Below, in pieces: positions 25,301 through 38,300 of a stretch of 64,000 nt of DNA (its first letter is position 1; every line of letters starts with the position of its first letter). The translations under genes were made by a program, and so were the position numbers. The DNA is from Nemopilema nomurai (lineage: Eukaryota; Cnidaria; Scyphozoa; Rhizostomeae; Rhizostomatidae). The notes under the pieces are model-generated. The model was not told the DNA's origin and made no database searches. It worked only from the letters and a program-made list of their open reading frames with translations. The DNA is taken from assembly GCA_003864495.1 (NCBI GenBank), contig ML133421.1, positions 310,001 through 374,000 on the forward strand, in the 5' to 3' direction.

Positions 25301-28300
25301 ACCAGGAGATTAAAAGGTATTTGGGTCGCTACAAGATAGCCTTAGAATATATTCTATGCGGGGTTATTCCTATGTTTACTTAATGGTAATTACCACAGCT
25401 AATTTGTTTGCGATTTAGCTTTGGTAATCTGCTTCTTTGGGCTTACTTTAACGGCTTAAACCTTAACGCTGATCTTCCTACCGGTATATCTTTTGTACCA
25501 AGAAAAACATCGAAATATTTTCATGCCGAATCAAGGTGTACGCAAGAATCGGCCGCTATATCAGCACCACGCTATGTCCGTGATGCGATAAATTCCGGAT
25601 ATACTCTTTCAATACGGCCACTTGATCTTGCTTTTCAATTCAATGGCGGCAATCGAAAGGCCGAGCGCAACGCAAATCGTGAAGAAATGCAGAAATGTTC
25701 TCGATTAGGGTGGCATTGTTGCGGCATCGTCCGTGTAGGTGTATGTGTGACTTGGTTCTGCCTAAAAATGTTTTTGAAAAAGTAGCTGCAACCCATGGCA
25801 ACAGGGCGATGCTTTCTTGTACTATGTTTGGTAACCAGCCCGGTGCTAAGGTTTTGTAAAGAACACATTCAAACAGATTTTTGTCGGGAAGTAGGTGACA
25901 CTGAGATTTTCCGGAAAAAACAATTTTAAACAAGCATCAAACGACTGTAGTACATGTCACAATTTATTTGCTAATGTACAGCTTGATTCACAGTACATAT
26001 TTACAACTGAAAAATAAACCAACTAGATTTCAAACATTTAGTTTCGATCCTCCAGATGGCAGTGTCCGGCAGAGTTCGACTAAAATGAGACAACCAAACA
26101 GACAGCAGAGAAAATATATATCCGGCGCTTGACTGTTCAAGCTAAACTAACTGCGCTGTTATTTCTTAGAAGAATGCAAGCTTTAAGTCACATGGTACTA
26201 ATTTTTGTTACTTATTACGCGAACAAAAGGCATACGTAAAAGCAGTCGTGGCTTATGCGAAATTAACGTGAAACTACCCACTAGCCACGTTATATAGTGG
26301 GCGTGCATTATGGCATAAGCTGACCGCTGCAACTATTCAATAGCCACGCACTACAGCCCTGCTACACGGATTTGCGATAGAACCCTTACGAAATCGGAAG
26401 ATCGATGACCGTCAGGTGGTCAAACTTATTTTATCTCTATTTGACTGCCATTAGAGTCACGAGGCTTATTTGTTACTTGTTGTTGTCGCCTTCAGCTTCT
26501 AATTAACAAAAATAGGATCTTCAATGTATTCAAATTCTATCAGAAAATTTCAGGTAGGTATTGCCTTGCTAGCATTCATTTATAAAAGATGTTGCAAATA
26601 CCTTTTAAAAATCAGTCTGCAATGACTTTTTGGAACTTATGATATTAGCCTAGGGATGATACGTTTTAGGCGAGACAACCTTAAACGCCAAACCAATCTA
26701 AAAAGAATTATAATTAAGTCTACAAAGCTCCCAATCCGTGTTCTAGAAAAGGAAAGCCCCCTAATAGCGTTCAATTAAATAAATTTTTTCAAATGGGTCG
26801 ACGTTCAAAGCAATGTTGTGTTGTGGGTTATTTGTTAGCAAAATAGAGCTAACGTCTTAACAAAGAAGTGTGAAGGGTAATTTGTTGCTATTCCCCTGGT
26901 GGCGGCGTGTCATAATTGGCCCTAACCCCGCACGAACCTTGCGTGTGATAATAACCCCTTTCAGTGCTAAGTGAACCCTACCCCGTATAAAACTATAGTT
27001 TGGATTCAAATACATTTAACTATATTTAAAAGGCATTGATAAGGTCTTGCAAGGGTATTTTTCCATTTCAAGCAAAAATCTTAAGATTGGGTCATATGTT
27101 TCATGATAGAAAACTTAGCAGTGGCAAGAAATGGCGGCTATCTAAGACAAATCTAAGGAAAGTTGTGAATAATGCTTCGAATTTAGCATTGGAGAGCGCA
27201 GAAAAATTTTGAAAATGATAGACTAAACGATCTGTTCCACTTTGCGCAGAAAACAATGGGCCGGTTAAGGTCTCTATCAAATTCGTAAATGCTTCTCTAT
27301 CCTTCAATCTTTTCCATGCTTTCGGCTGTGCACTTGCCCGCTTGCTCGCTCGTGATCTTTGAACAAGAACAACGAGAACTAGATTACATGCTCTTTGAGA
27401 GAGTCTTTCAGAATGCAGATCGCCGATCAAGGAGGCCTTTGTATTGAAAGACCACGCAAGCTGAAAGCAAATTTTGGTTCATCACTTGTTAATTGTGTTG
27501 ATATCAAAACAACAGTGTAGCAAAAAAACACGAAATGGCAACGGTTTACACAGGGCCCGACAAATATGCAACATGTAAGCGGTAGGGGATGGGTGGAGGC
27601 CGATTGACCCAGCAATGAAACAAGGCACTATTTGGAACATAATAGTTACGGCCCCGTTGCAACTTGCTAGACAGGGCCGCACTTATATGACGTAGAACAT
27701 AAAAGGGAACGGATAATACAGCACGGTACGGTGAGCAAGCGGTCCGGAAATTTCGTCACAGACTCAGCTAGTATACCCTCCGCCCAAACTATAACATGAA
27801 AGATGGGCCGCCAGCGCAAGCGGACAAAGAAGAACATCATTTAGAATGCAGTTAAAAACTCTAAAGTCAATACGAAAGCAAAAGCGATTAGGCCCAAAAG
27901 GACTTGCGTTAACTTCTATTTATGATCTAAGTCACACAGAGGAAAGCAGTGGGAAAATAGTGGACGTTATAAATTCCATTGTATTCAACCTGTTTGAAGC
28001 AAATAGCAGAATAATTATTTTGTCGGTTGTGATTAAACATTAGCCGAATTGAATACAGAGTAAATATTACTAACGACTCCCACTGGACGGTAGCATAAAT
28101 ACAAGGAGCATACGTGTAAAATTCAAGAATTGTTTTAAGCTCAAGGGAGAACGTCATTAGGCGAAGGCCCAAGAGACTGGCATGTAAAGGTCTTTATAGC
28201 GTCTTTTCTCACGCAGATTTTCAAGCAAGGCAACGCAAGAAGAGGGACAGGAAAAAGGGTAAGTGATACTTGGCTCTCAACTAAGAAATTTTGCGATGTT

Positions 28301-29170
28301 ACTGCAAGACTTTGCTCTGTTGATTTTGTTCCTCGTCCAGCATTAGCTGCAATTATTTCCGTTGTTATGGCCCAACGATATATAGTAGTAGATTTACATT
28401 TCTTTTACGTATATTCATCAATCATTCAAAATTTCCACTCAGACGAGGAAGTTGGAGAAAGCTTTCAATGAATCTTTGCGTCTTATTGCAAAATGAAAGT
28501 TTTATAGCAGGTCTTCTTATCCAAGTACTTCAGCCTATTTGCGACCAATACTAATGGGAAATTGATAACAAATCCTGTTTTGTCAATATACGTTTAGAAA
28601 TTGCTATTAAGCCGTCTTAAAATTTAAGGCAACATTGAATGCGTCACTAACTGGCAATTGTGGAAGGATAAAAATTCGAACCATTCGTTGTAAAAGTTGT
28701 TCAAGACAGGCATTCTGGATGTTTTATTGCTAAATGGTTTCCAAGAAATATTGATTTACAGATCGGTTCGGCAAACTGATGGGTTAAAGCTATTCTCATG
28801 CTTTACAGCTTTGTTTCTTGCTTTCACTGCCCAATGGAACACTGTTTGCTTTGTTCTTAATTCTGGTTGACAATCCACGTTCTCTCTTGCCAGTGGCATA
28901 TTGGGTTTCGAAGAAACAAACAGTCTTATTTCTATTTAACCTTTAGAAGGGGTGCTCAGTAAATAGAGAAAAATTAGCCCCTTTAAAGCTCATACGAAAG
29001 AGAGAGCAAATACTATTGAAAACGTTGCTCCAAAAGAAACGATTTAATATGGCAAAGACACTGTAAGCATATATCAAATCTGCCTTCTTTTCTTGGGAAT
29101 TTGATATAAGCAAACATATTTGCCACCATTTTAGGCACTGTTTACATTGCTGTATTATTGGAAATTCAAC
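22392..29170. other. 6.8-kb gene-poor region
   Basis: It lies between the NDPK first exon and the bHLH gene, which point away from each other. The longest open frames (25408-25785 plus strand, 27101-27430 minus strand) have no recognisable domain, no codon or composition signal that I trust, and no supporting splice structure. A small inverted repeat (CCCACTA / TAGTGGG) sits near 26278-26304. The region could carry regulatory elements for the bHLH gene, but the sequence alone does not show any. Confidence 0.4.
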
Positions 29171-29545
29171 ATGCCACCGTCAAAGCAAAGACTAACTCAC
29201 CTCATTAAATCGGAGCCAGTGGACACCTTCGAAATGCAGGGTACAGCGAGCAGCGTTCTCGGCAAGCGAAAGTACAAGGAATCGGTATACGGCGCAGCCA
29301 CCGTACGAGCATCCAAGAGAGCACGCACCGTGGACGAGTCGTCAGACGGGGAGACGCCAACAAGGAACTTTCGTCCCAATACTGGGGTCAAAGAGAAGGA
29401 CAGAGCCAAGGCTTTTAATGTTGCGTTTGACAGGTTGAGACAGTCGATACCCTCACTACCTAAAAGCAAGAAGTTATCCAAAATCGAAGTCCTGAGACTG
29501 GCAATTTGTTATTTAGCATATTTGCAGAACGTCCTTAATGAATAG
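29171..29545 (+). CDS. Short bHLH transcription factor, NHLH/HEN-like, single exon
   Basis: 124-residue DNA-binding regulator, probably nuclear. The helix-loop-helix occupies about residues 70-123: basic region with KEKDRAKAFN (the key Glu is E75), helix 1 AFNVAFDRLRQSIPSL, loop PKSKK, helix 2 LSKIEVLRLAICYLAYLQNVL. The protein ends directly after helix 2, as NHLH/NSCL proteins do, and helix 2 wording is closest to that group; PTF1- or musculin-type relatives are alternatives. The basic region is poorer in Arg than usual. Residues 32-52 are Lys/Arg-rich (GKRKYKE; RASKRAR), a likely nuclear localisation signal, and IKSEP at 12-16 matches a sumoylation consensus. The first in-frame ATG at 29171 (after CAAC) was chosen; the frame continues upstream to 29147 without another ATG. 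No intron; the coding GC (about 50%) is above its surroundings. Confidence 0.85.
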   Translation: MPPSKQRLTHLIKSEPVDTFEMQGTASSVLGKRKYKESVYGAATVRASKRARTVDESSDGETPTRNFRPNTGVKEKDRAKAFNVAFDRLRQSIPSLPKSKKLSKIEVLRLAICYLAYLQNVLNE

Positions 29546-30658
29546 CTTGCAGAGCGTCTAGATTGCTTCAGCTCAACTACGTTATGCTTCTCAGCTACAG
29601 AGGAGAACTTTCATGTCACCAATTTTGATGTGTCAAATGCTATCCAAGATATTTGGAATCGCTTATGAAGCTAAATACGCACAAAGAGACATTTTAAGGC
29701 ACGAAGTCGCTGGCGAACTTTTCCACCATTCACGACCTTTCGAAATTGTAAATAAAATTAGCACCACTTTATGTAAAGTATAATGTTTTGTTTTGTTTAA
29801 TAATGTACATAATAGTTATGCATTTACCAATGAATTTCTACTAGATATGTAACAGCGTTCGTAGTGACCACATACTTCCTACACAACATTAACTATATAG
29901 CATAACTTCGATTACGTAATGTTATGTAAAAAAGCAGTTATTAACACAATTGCTTATAAGCCAAAAGGATGACCAAAATGCGTATTTTTGTCCATTTGCT
30001 TGTTGGTGAGGTGAATACTATATATCTTGCGAAATAAAAACCATCTTAGAAATTATGTCGAGGTCCTTATAAGTTTAGGAAATTTTGTCATTTATTCAGA
30101 TGAAGGTAGGTTTGTAGAGAATGTTGGAAAATAACCGACCTGAAAATAAAGGAAAGGCCTTTGGCCAGTTGCCTAGAAGAGCTACAAAGGCAAATTGAAA
30201 AAAATCCAACTGAAAGAGATGTGGAATTTTCAGTATGCATGATGGCTTAAAAAACATGGCAAGATGTAAATATCTAGAAGAAATGGCTGTTCTAATCTGA
30301 CAAACCAGAACTTTTACAGTCAATCTATTCATTGCAAAAGCTCATAAACATTTAATTTACTCATTAAAAGCAACTGTTTAAGAATTTATATCAAATGATA
30401 TTAACATACCAACAAAAACATTATCCCTAGCTTATGAACCAGATGCGTTCATTGTTAATTGTAATCTCCTGTCCTGCATTTAGTCATACATACATTTCAA
30501 GTTAAACATATATATATATCAGCATGTCATGCACATTAGTTTTAGTGCTTTCATTGAATCACTGACATGTACTTTCAGTGTAGCATTTCATTGCAGAAGA
30601 AATTCGAAAAAAAAATTGTTAGGTTGAGTATTTACCAAGGTTAAATTTATCACAAAAA
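29546..30658. other. 3' flank between bHLH gene and helicase
   Basis: Converging 3' ends. On the minus strand, TTTATT at 30091-30096 is an AATAAA for the helicase about 560 bases past its stop. A short TA repeat occurs near 30510-30520. No gene seen. Confidence 0.45.
29751..29756 (+). terminator. Polyadenylation signal, bHLH gene
   Basis: AATAAA 206 bases downstream of the stop at 29545. Confidence 0.5.
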
Positions 30659-32287
30659 TTAAAAGACTCTATCTCCTAATTCTGTTTTCAAAACTTTCTT
30701 TCCAAATTGTTTTGTGTCCTTCAGTGCTAAAGGAACAATTGATCCAGTTGATTCAAGCAACAGCTGCAACTCTTCAGCTATTTTACACTCTAATGTCAGA
30801 AAAGTTGTTGCCTTGCCAGGTCGTCCAAACCTTCCCGTTCTACCGCACCTATGTATGTAATCTTCAATAGTGTTTGGTGTATCATAATTTATTACATGTG
30901 TAATATCAGGGATATCTAATCCTCTACTTGCCAAGTCTGTTGCCACTAATACATCTAGTTCACCATTTCTGAAGTCTGATAATACTTTGAATCTGATGTT
31001 CTGGTCCAATTGCGAGTGCAGTCTTTCAGCAAAGAATTCTTCCTCCTTGAGAAGCGCTGAAACTTCGTCTGCCGCTGTGATGGTAGACACAAACACCAAT
31101 ACAGGTGGGTAGCTAGTCTGTCTCAAAGTCTGAAGTAGCTTTTTCTGCTTTTGGTATGTATGAATAAACATAACATGTTGATCTATGTTCCTGCAAACAG
31201 TATCTTTCAAACCAACATTAACAGTGATTGGGTTGACCACTGAAGATCTTGCCAGTCTCTCAAGTGATGAAGGAAGAGTGGCAGACCACAGACTAGTCTG
31301 CCTAGGAATATCATTTGACAAAATCATAGCCATAATTGTTCTTAGTTGATCTTCAAGGCCCATATCTAACATCTTGTCACATTCATCCAAAACTATATAT
31401 TTTACTTCTTCTAAACTTAACAACTTCCGTTGGCATAAGTCAATGAGTCTCCCAGGTGTTGCCACTATGATGTCAACCTTATTTCTAAGCCTTTCAATCT
31501 GTGGCTTCATTGGCACACCTCCGCAAATACCACACACATGATACCCTGTCTGAGAGGACTTCTTCGCTTGGAAACTGGAATCATATTGTGTGTTGTATAT
31601 AAATGAATGCCTTGTACCATGATAAGCATTACCATAGTGGAAGCCTGGAGTCTGAGATGGCTGGCTCCAAGGAAAATAGTTTGCTTGGTTTTGATTAAAA
31701 CTTGCTACATTCCATGTCTCTGAATTCTGTCTATCAGGAAGGAGCCCCTCCTGTTGAAAGGAAGCTTCGTTTAAATCATTCAAAAGACTTTCACATGTAT
31801 CCACTACTTGCTGCATGAGCTCCCTCGTCGGAACAACAATTAATGAGGATAAATTATTCTTGCTAGTATTTTCAACGGTAGCACTCCTAAGAAAGGCAAG
31901 CATCGGTAAAAGATACCCAAGAGTTTTTCCAGAGCCAGTTGGGGCTATAGCAATCAAATCCCTCCCTAAAAGCTGGATAGGAAGCGTCTGCTTCTGAACC
32001 GGTGTGGGTAGCAACAAATTTCGATCCTTAAGCACTTCGATAATTTCTGCTTGCAAATTTGATTCCTCAAACGTTGAAATTGGACAGGGGCAACTTTCGC
32101 TGTCAACTTCAATTCCATTTTCGAATCTAATTTTTTCGATCTCTTCTTGTGTGACCTCATTGTAACTCTTGTTAGTTGTCCTTCCATAAGGTTTCACATC
32201 ATCTTCGCCCAGCGTGAATTTCCTTTTGGTATTAGGCCGTATTGGGGTAATATCGTCTGTGCTGGAGCTACGCTTTCCTTCCGCCAT
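30659..32287 (-). CDS. Intronless DEAD-box (DECD) RNA helicase, perhaps DDX59-like
   Basis: 542-residue ATP-dependent RNA helicase. Motifs in order: Q-motif region LLLPTPVQKQ (91-100), Walker A APTGSGKT (115-122), Ia PTREL (153-157), GG doublet (256-257), Ib TPGRL (277-281), motif II DECD (301-304) in place of DEAD, SAT (335-337), IV PPVLVFVS (394-401), V ATDLASRGLD (449-458), VI HRCGRTGR (479-486). About 85 residues are inserted between motif Ia and the GG doublet (165-250), rich in Gln, Asn, Ser, Tyr and Phe. The tail STGSIVPLAL resembles the DDX59 tail, but the N-terminal HIT zinc finger of vertebrate DDX59 is missing, so the subfamily is uncertain. The whole protein is one exon, unlike most genes here. 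The start ATG at 32287 lies 80 bases from the SNX25 start. Confidence 0.88.
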   Translation of the reverse strand: MAEGKRSSSTDDITPIRPNTKRKFTLGEDDVKPYGRTTNKSYNEVTQEEIEKIRFENGIEVDSESCPCPISTFEESNLQAEIIEVLKDRNLLLPTPVQKQTLPIQLLGRDLIAIAPTGSGKTLGYLLPMLAFLRSATVENTSKNNLSSLIVVPTRELMQQVVDTCESLLNDLNEASFQQEGLLPDRQNSETWNVASFNQNQANYFPWSQPSQTPGFHYGNAYHGTRHSFIYNTQYDSSFQAKKSSQTGYHVCGICGGVPMKPQIERLRNKVDIIVATPGRLIDLCQRKLLSLEEVKYIVLDECDKMLDMGLEDQLRTIMAMILSNDIPRQTSLWSATLPSSLERLARSSVVNPITVNVGLKDTVCRNIDQHVMFIHTYQKQKKLLQTLRQTSYPPVLVFVSTITAADEVSALLKEEEFFAERLHSQLDQNIRFKVLSDFRNGELDVLVATDLASRGLDIPDITHVINYDTPNTIEDYIHRCGRTGRFGRPGKATTFLTLECKIAEELQLLLESTGSIVPLALKDTKQFGKKVLKTELGDRVF

Positions 32288-32367
32288 TACCGTCTAATAG
32301 TAGCCTCGTATTGAGTTTTACGATCTGAACAAGAAGCAACAAGAAGTGGAAATCATAACAGGACATC
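32288..32367. promoter_or_regulatory. 80-bp divergent promoter, helicase and SNX25
   Basis: The two start codons (minus at 32287, plus at 32368) are separated by only 80 bases. Both genes must share this segment plus their 5' coding sequence for transcription initiation. If SNX25 begins at the second Met (32413) the spacer is 125 bases. No clear TATA box is present. Confidence 0.55.
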
Positions 32368-35300
32368 ATGTGGCTACCAGGAAAGGAGAAAATAAAGCAG
32401 AATGCTTTAAAAATGAGCCATTATTTAACAAAGCAAGAACTTTTGAAGAACCCAAGGATTTATCTACCACTTCTAGTACTATTTCTTTTCGTCCTTATCT
32501 CTACCGGGATTCTTCCAGTGATTTTATCATGGTTGTTTGTATCTGTCACGCTTTTGATGAGTGTCATTTCTGGTATATCAATTGTGTTGATAACAGGGAA
32601 GCACAGAATTCCCCCAACTCCAAGACCAACTCGAGAGCAATTACAGGTAACAAGGACTTTAGAGATGTTGACAAAAACTTACAGTAGGCATTATTATACG
32701 CACAGGACTCTAATATCACGCCAAATGGACAAAACGTTGCAAGATGTCATAGACCTGGTGATCAGAGATTTCTGTTTGTCTTGGTTCAGAGATATTGGAA
32801 AAGATGAAACTGCCTTTGTCGAAATTCTCAATAAAGAGTTCTGGAAAGTAATTGAAAATGTCGTGGAAAGGCTAAGAAATGTTGATCTAGTAAATTTTCT
32901 GGCAAATGATGTTGTTATAAGACTTTCAACTCATTTCCAAGATCTAAGACTATCTGATGCAAGATATTTGCTAGGACAAACAAAGCCATTTCTTTTGCAT
33001 CCAGCACTAAAAGACAAAGAATCTGAGCTCTTGTTTCTCCGATCTGCTGCTGAGTCTCTCTTGTACTGTGTTTTGCCTCCCAGTGATGCTCACTGCACTC
33101 CAGCACGATATATCTTGAGGGAGATCCTTGTAAATTACATCTTACTACCTACTGCAGAATCTATTTGTGACCCTGATTACTTGAACCAGACTTTGGTTAT
33201 ATATCTTGAGGACAGGGAAAAAATAACAGAAACTCATAAGCAGCAGTATGCCTATGCTGAGACATATGAGGACTTTGTCAAGCTGATTAATGGAACAGCC
33301 AATATAGAAACCCTCAAGCAGATTAGGTTAATATGTTTTATTTTATTTTAACCTTCCTTCTGAAGCCATGTATGTGACTATCAATTTAGGATATTTATGA
33401 CAAATCAGGCAAGAGCTAGACTTATAAGAAATAAAGAACTACTAAACATCCATTTATCTTTGCAATTGATAAGGGAAGTCATTAATCCACTGTATGTATC
33501 ATTTCATTCATTGTAAGGCTCTAAAGTGGCGAGAAGATTCCTTCCTGAATTCTTTTTCATTCAGCTATCTTAGTTTTTTATTCTGTTCTAGTTCTGTTTG
33601 TACACAGCAATGCTTATCTAAAAAAATGGGAATATTATAAGATAAACTAGGCTTGGTCTGAAAGCAAGTTTGAATGCCCAAGGCATGGGTACATATTCAA
33701 CCCTGCCTTGTTTGTTTCCCACAAGAATATGATTATTGAATATAATACATAATGGTTATTTAAATATTATAATGATTTTTTTATACAGATTATAACCCTT
33801 GCCTAAATATAAGTTTTAAATCTTTTGGTTTATGCTTAAGGTACCACACCATTGCAGAGATTATGCAAGCAACTGTCATTCACAATATGAAGGGAATTGA
33901 TCTTAAAGACGACAATGGAAAGAAGACTAAAAGAAGCAAAAGGGAGCTGCTAAGAGAAAGAAATCTTAAAAAATACATCAATCAATGCAGGGTTGCAAAG
34001 TCACTCTGCGAAAAAAGAATAAGATCCTTAGGAGGTCCTGATTATAGGGTCTATGGCTTAGGCCATGGCAAACCATTGGAAGGAGCTGGGAAGGAGCACC
34101 CAGGAAGAACATCAAAAGTGAAACGATCAAACTCCACAAAGATGTTGACTTTCCGTCAGATTATGGATAACAGTTTGGCAAGAAGTTATTTGATGTTGTA
34201 TCTGCAAAGGAACAATATCAGTAATCTTCTGGGGTGAGAATCCTTGACTTGATACTTTTTGCCTTTCTGTTAGACAAGCTCGTTATTTGTTTCTAGAAGG
34301 GTAAAATGAAATTTATTAAAAAATCATAATTAACCGTACATGCTAAAAGACTGTGAATGATAAATTCAAATTAAACCAAAGATTTTTTTAGTGTTTCTTT
34401 TTTGTTACGAATCAAGGTTATCCTACGAATTTCCCTCAATATATAGACTGAAGTTATAATGAAATAGGTCCACCATCATTGATGCTTTCTTATAACAAAG
34501 AAAAAAAGGAAAACAAAATTGATTTCATGTTGGGATAAAACATAAAAGAAAATATTTAAGCAAATACTTGATGAAGAGGAATAGTTGTATTTCTTCTTAC
34601 ATGCAGATTATGGATGGCAATTGAGCGTCTCAGGCTATTCACGGCTGCTGATGCTGTAGAGTCTGCAAGGGACATTTTCCAAACATATATTACTCCATCA
34701 GCTGAGAAGATTGTGAAACTTGACACAAGGCTAGTTAGAGGGATGGAGGCATACCTGTATGGTATGACATTTGTGTTGTACACACCATACCAAATACTTA
34801 CAAATCAGGCAATGCTGGGAATAAATAGTAGGGGTGCAATGAATCACACTCCTTGTGGTGCCAAAGTATTTGATAGTACAGAAAGATGTATATAGAGTTG
34901 ACTTTACCGTAAAGATAAAATGAGACTACTTCAATAAATACACTTTTCTTAAACAAGCTTTATACACGTCAAATCCAACATATGGAAGAGGACAACATTA
35001 ACAATGAGATATATGTTGAGTGAAATGTCAGATCATTTGACCCCATATCCAACATTGTTGGCTCTGCGCACGGGTAGTCGGTTAAAAGCTGACATTTTTT
35101 TCGGCAATCGGTTTATACGGTCAGTCCATCCTTTGAAAGCGATGCGGGAGTTAACCCCGAGAAATCTATTTTCCGAAGACAAGGATTCACAAAGCAAAGC
35201 GCATTGAGCAAACTTAATTTTTTACCAGCGTTTGGGTGGAACAATCAAGTCCATGGGATGTTACAGTCAGTTTATACAAAGATTGCAACGGAATAAAACA

Positions 35301-38300
35301 AAAATATAACGAGCCTAAGAGATAGAGAGAAAAGTCTAATAGATAGCTCCTATCTGTGCTTGTCTTTGAGCCCATTTTCCCTGTAGTGTTGAACCCCCTT
35401 TTTTCGTTTTGACACCACGGCTGTAACTAGAGCACCATCTGTGCCGAAATCATCGTCAAATCAGGGAAAATAATGATCAGTCATCAGTTTTAACCGATCG
35501 TGTAAACGGGTACTTCCCTTAAAACTGATCAGTTCTAACTGACCGCCTATTTCAGCCTTGTGTCATTGAAAACGGAAACCTGCATATCACAACAGCTATC
35601 TTCATGAAGTTCAAGCTTGTCGTAATTTGCGTTTAAAATCGGAAAGGCGGCGACTATCCTGCTTAATAACGACATTCTCCAAACTCCCCGTCAAATAGAA
35701 ACGATTTCGTGATTATAGCCATTCGTTGATTTTTGGAGTATTGTAAAGAAATAACATTGGGCAGTATTTATCACTTTAGAATGAAATGTCCAGGTCATTT
35801 GAGGCGTGCAATAAACTGCACTTCTGAGCATTGAACGCACGTCATTCCCAGTATTGCCTGTTTCAAATGATTATTTAATGCAGTTTTATGATTCAGTTTT
35901 TTTGACATAAGTAAATTCTACTCAACATGGACTTGATTGCATTTATTTAACAGGGAATGGTGGCTCTGAATACTTTTTTGAGACACAGAAAATAATATAC
36001 CGCACTATGGAGGAAAAGGTTTATCGGGACTTTGTGCTTAGTAAAGATTACATGGAATACATATGCCAGTCTGAATCTGTCATTGATGAACTGAGAGCTC
36101 ATCTCCCAGAAGGAGAAGAGGAGAACCACACCCTTGCCTGGAGTGATGGCATGAATGTAAGAGAAAAGGTAGGCCAGAATCTTATGCAACTTTCTTTTTT
36201 ATTTGACAACCAATTATTTGATTATTTTTTATATGTTTGTATTTTTTCTTTTCAGTTAAAAAAAAGAATCAGTTATATTATGTTTGTGAGATCTTTATGA
36301 TTAATAAAAGATTCAATCCATCTTGTACTTGTTTGAATAAAATTGAAGAAATTTCACTTTCCTTTCAGCATGGACCAGATTCATGGAAAACAGGTATGTA
36401 ATGAAGTACAGGGAATTCAAATCAAGCAAATAGTGCTTTCCTCTTAGAGCTGTTGAGCCAATCAAACACAACCTTGCTTCCAAGGACCTCAAATCAAGAG
36501 GAAATAATCAGAGTCCAGTGAAGTGCATTAAGCGAAAAATATCAAGACAAGTTTATAAGTGATATGCCTTCGCAGCATAGAAGTGCAAATGATGTGCATA
36601 TAGAGAAGCAAAAATTTGAAAGGTCCTAGATTGATTTGTAGCCCTTTTAAAACAGACTCCTGATATTTTGTTCATTTGACTAAGAATTAGAGCAAAACGT
36701 TTTTTTATTTGCCTCTTCCGTTTTAGTGGTGCCCAGTAGTATTGAAGAGAGGAATGATTATAGTGCAAGGAAATTACAAACACTTGATCAAAATTTGTCA
36801 GCAAAGGTAAATTTTTTCAATTTTCCAATATTGATGTAATTCGTATAAGAGCTATCTATTTGTTGTTTTTATAGTCAGATAGTTATGGGAATATGTTAGT
36901 AAATGATAGACCTTCCTTTTCTAAAAGATAGTGCTTAACGTGTCATTATTTTATTTCACTTTTGCATTATTTATTGCTTATATAACGTGTTTTAGATTCT
37001 TGTCAGAAATAGTAAAAATTGTTGAAGGAAAAAAGATCAGACGCCTTGATAATTGTTTTCCGCGATGTACCTTGTAGACTCAGGCACTGGAGTTAAGCAA
37101 AAGAGCATTGCCCACCGATCCACAGGTTTGGCTTAATCCTTTTTCAATCATTCAGTTCTATCATTTGTCCATAAATCTATAGAAAAAAGACGAATATTCT
37201 CTTTATTTAATAACATCTAGACAAGTTTGTTATTCCTGAATATATGTTGAAGCTACGTTCTTGCTGAGTTATGTCGTCTCAAAGCTTTTTGGTGTTATAT
37301 CTCCTGTTTTGACGTGCATGCATTGAGAAAATTAAGCGATATTCATATACAAATTTTTGGAACAGGAAATTGAAGCTTTAGAGAAGGAGGTAGACGGACT
37401 GATAACCGAAAGACGGCAGCTTGAGTTTCACATCGAAAGAACAGGTAACGTTTATTTCAGTGTCATCGACATTCAGTAACATTTGTTGAGTATGAGTGTA
37501 TTGATTTTTAGAAGCCTCTTCTTTTCTTTCTGCCTTTTCATGTCAGTGATCTCTCTTGCTCTCATATCATACTCCTTTTCAAGATACACATGCCCTGCTA
37601 TATTCTAGAATTTTACTACATTTTACGGGTTTCCTGAAAATGTCGCTTAATAAGCATCCTACAGTATTGGCCAATTTTTGTCTATTGCCAGCCCTTTCTT
37701 TTAAATCTCAACGTTGTTCCTGTAAATTTCTTCATTTTGATTCACATTTATGAGTCGTTTGATAATCTCAGTATAGCGTCTATGGATTTCTCCCGTATTG
37801 ACCTCCGTCCATTTGTCCCCCTTTTGTGTCTACATTCTCTACGTTCCACTTTGTTCCCTCTCAATTCGTTTTGTTTAACATGCAACTGATTTACTTCTTT
37901 GTTTTGTTTTGTTTTATAATTGAAGTGATGGTACTTTTTACACCCCTTTAGATTTGTGGTGTGAGATGTTGGGCTATTGGAAGGCTACTATTGTCAGTGC
38001 CCAGGTTAATATTTTCCCACTTTGTCCAGATGATAAGGAGACTTTTGGCCACTGATGAAGAACTGGACTATTTAGATGGAATTATTTAAAACCATTGAAG
38101 GGAAAAAAGTTAAATTTCGTTTCTTGACAGATTTGGCTACTTGGCAACAGCCATATGACGCAAATATGAGATTGGATAAAGACTGGATAAGACCAAAGTC
38201 TTTTTTCTAGAAGCCTATTCTAGATATCAGAGGTTCCTCTTGGCATTTCTACAATCGATATTTTATATTTTGCATATTGGAGGTAGTGATTATGTCTCTA

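Noticed and set aside
25408..25785. 125-codon open frame on the plus strand
   Set aside because: Starts at a non-ATG-like context in a gene-poor region, has no recognisable domain, overlaps equally long frames on the other strand, and no splice partner fits.
27101..27430. 109-codon open frame on the minus strand
   Set aside because: No domain, no partner exon, low-complexity composition; chance length for this region.
32346..32687. Alternative frame at the start of SNX25
   Set aside because: Overlaps the first SNX25 exon, whose PXA residues are conserved; the alternative reads as noise.
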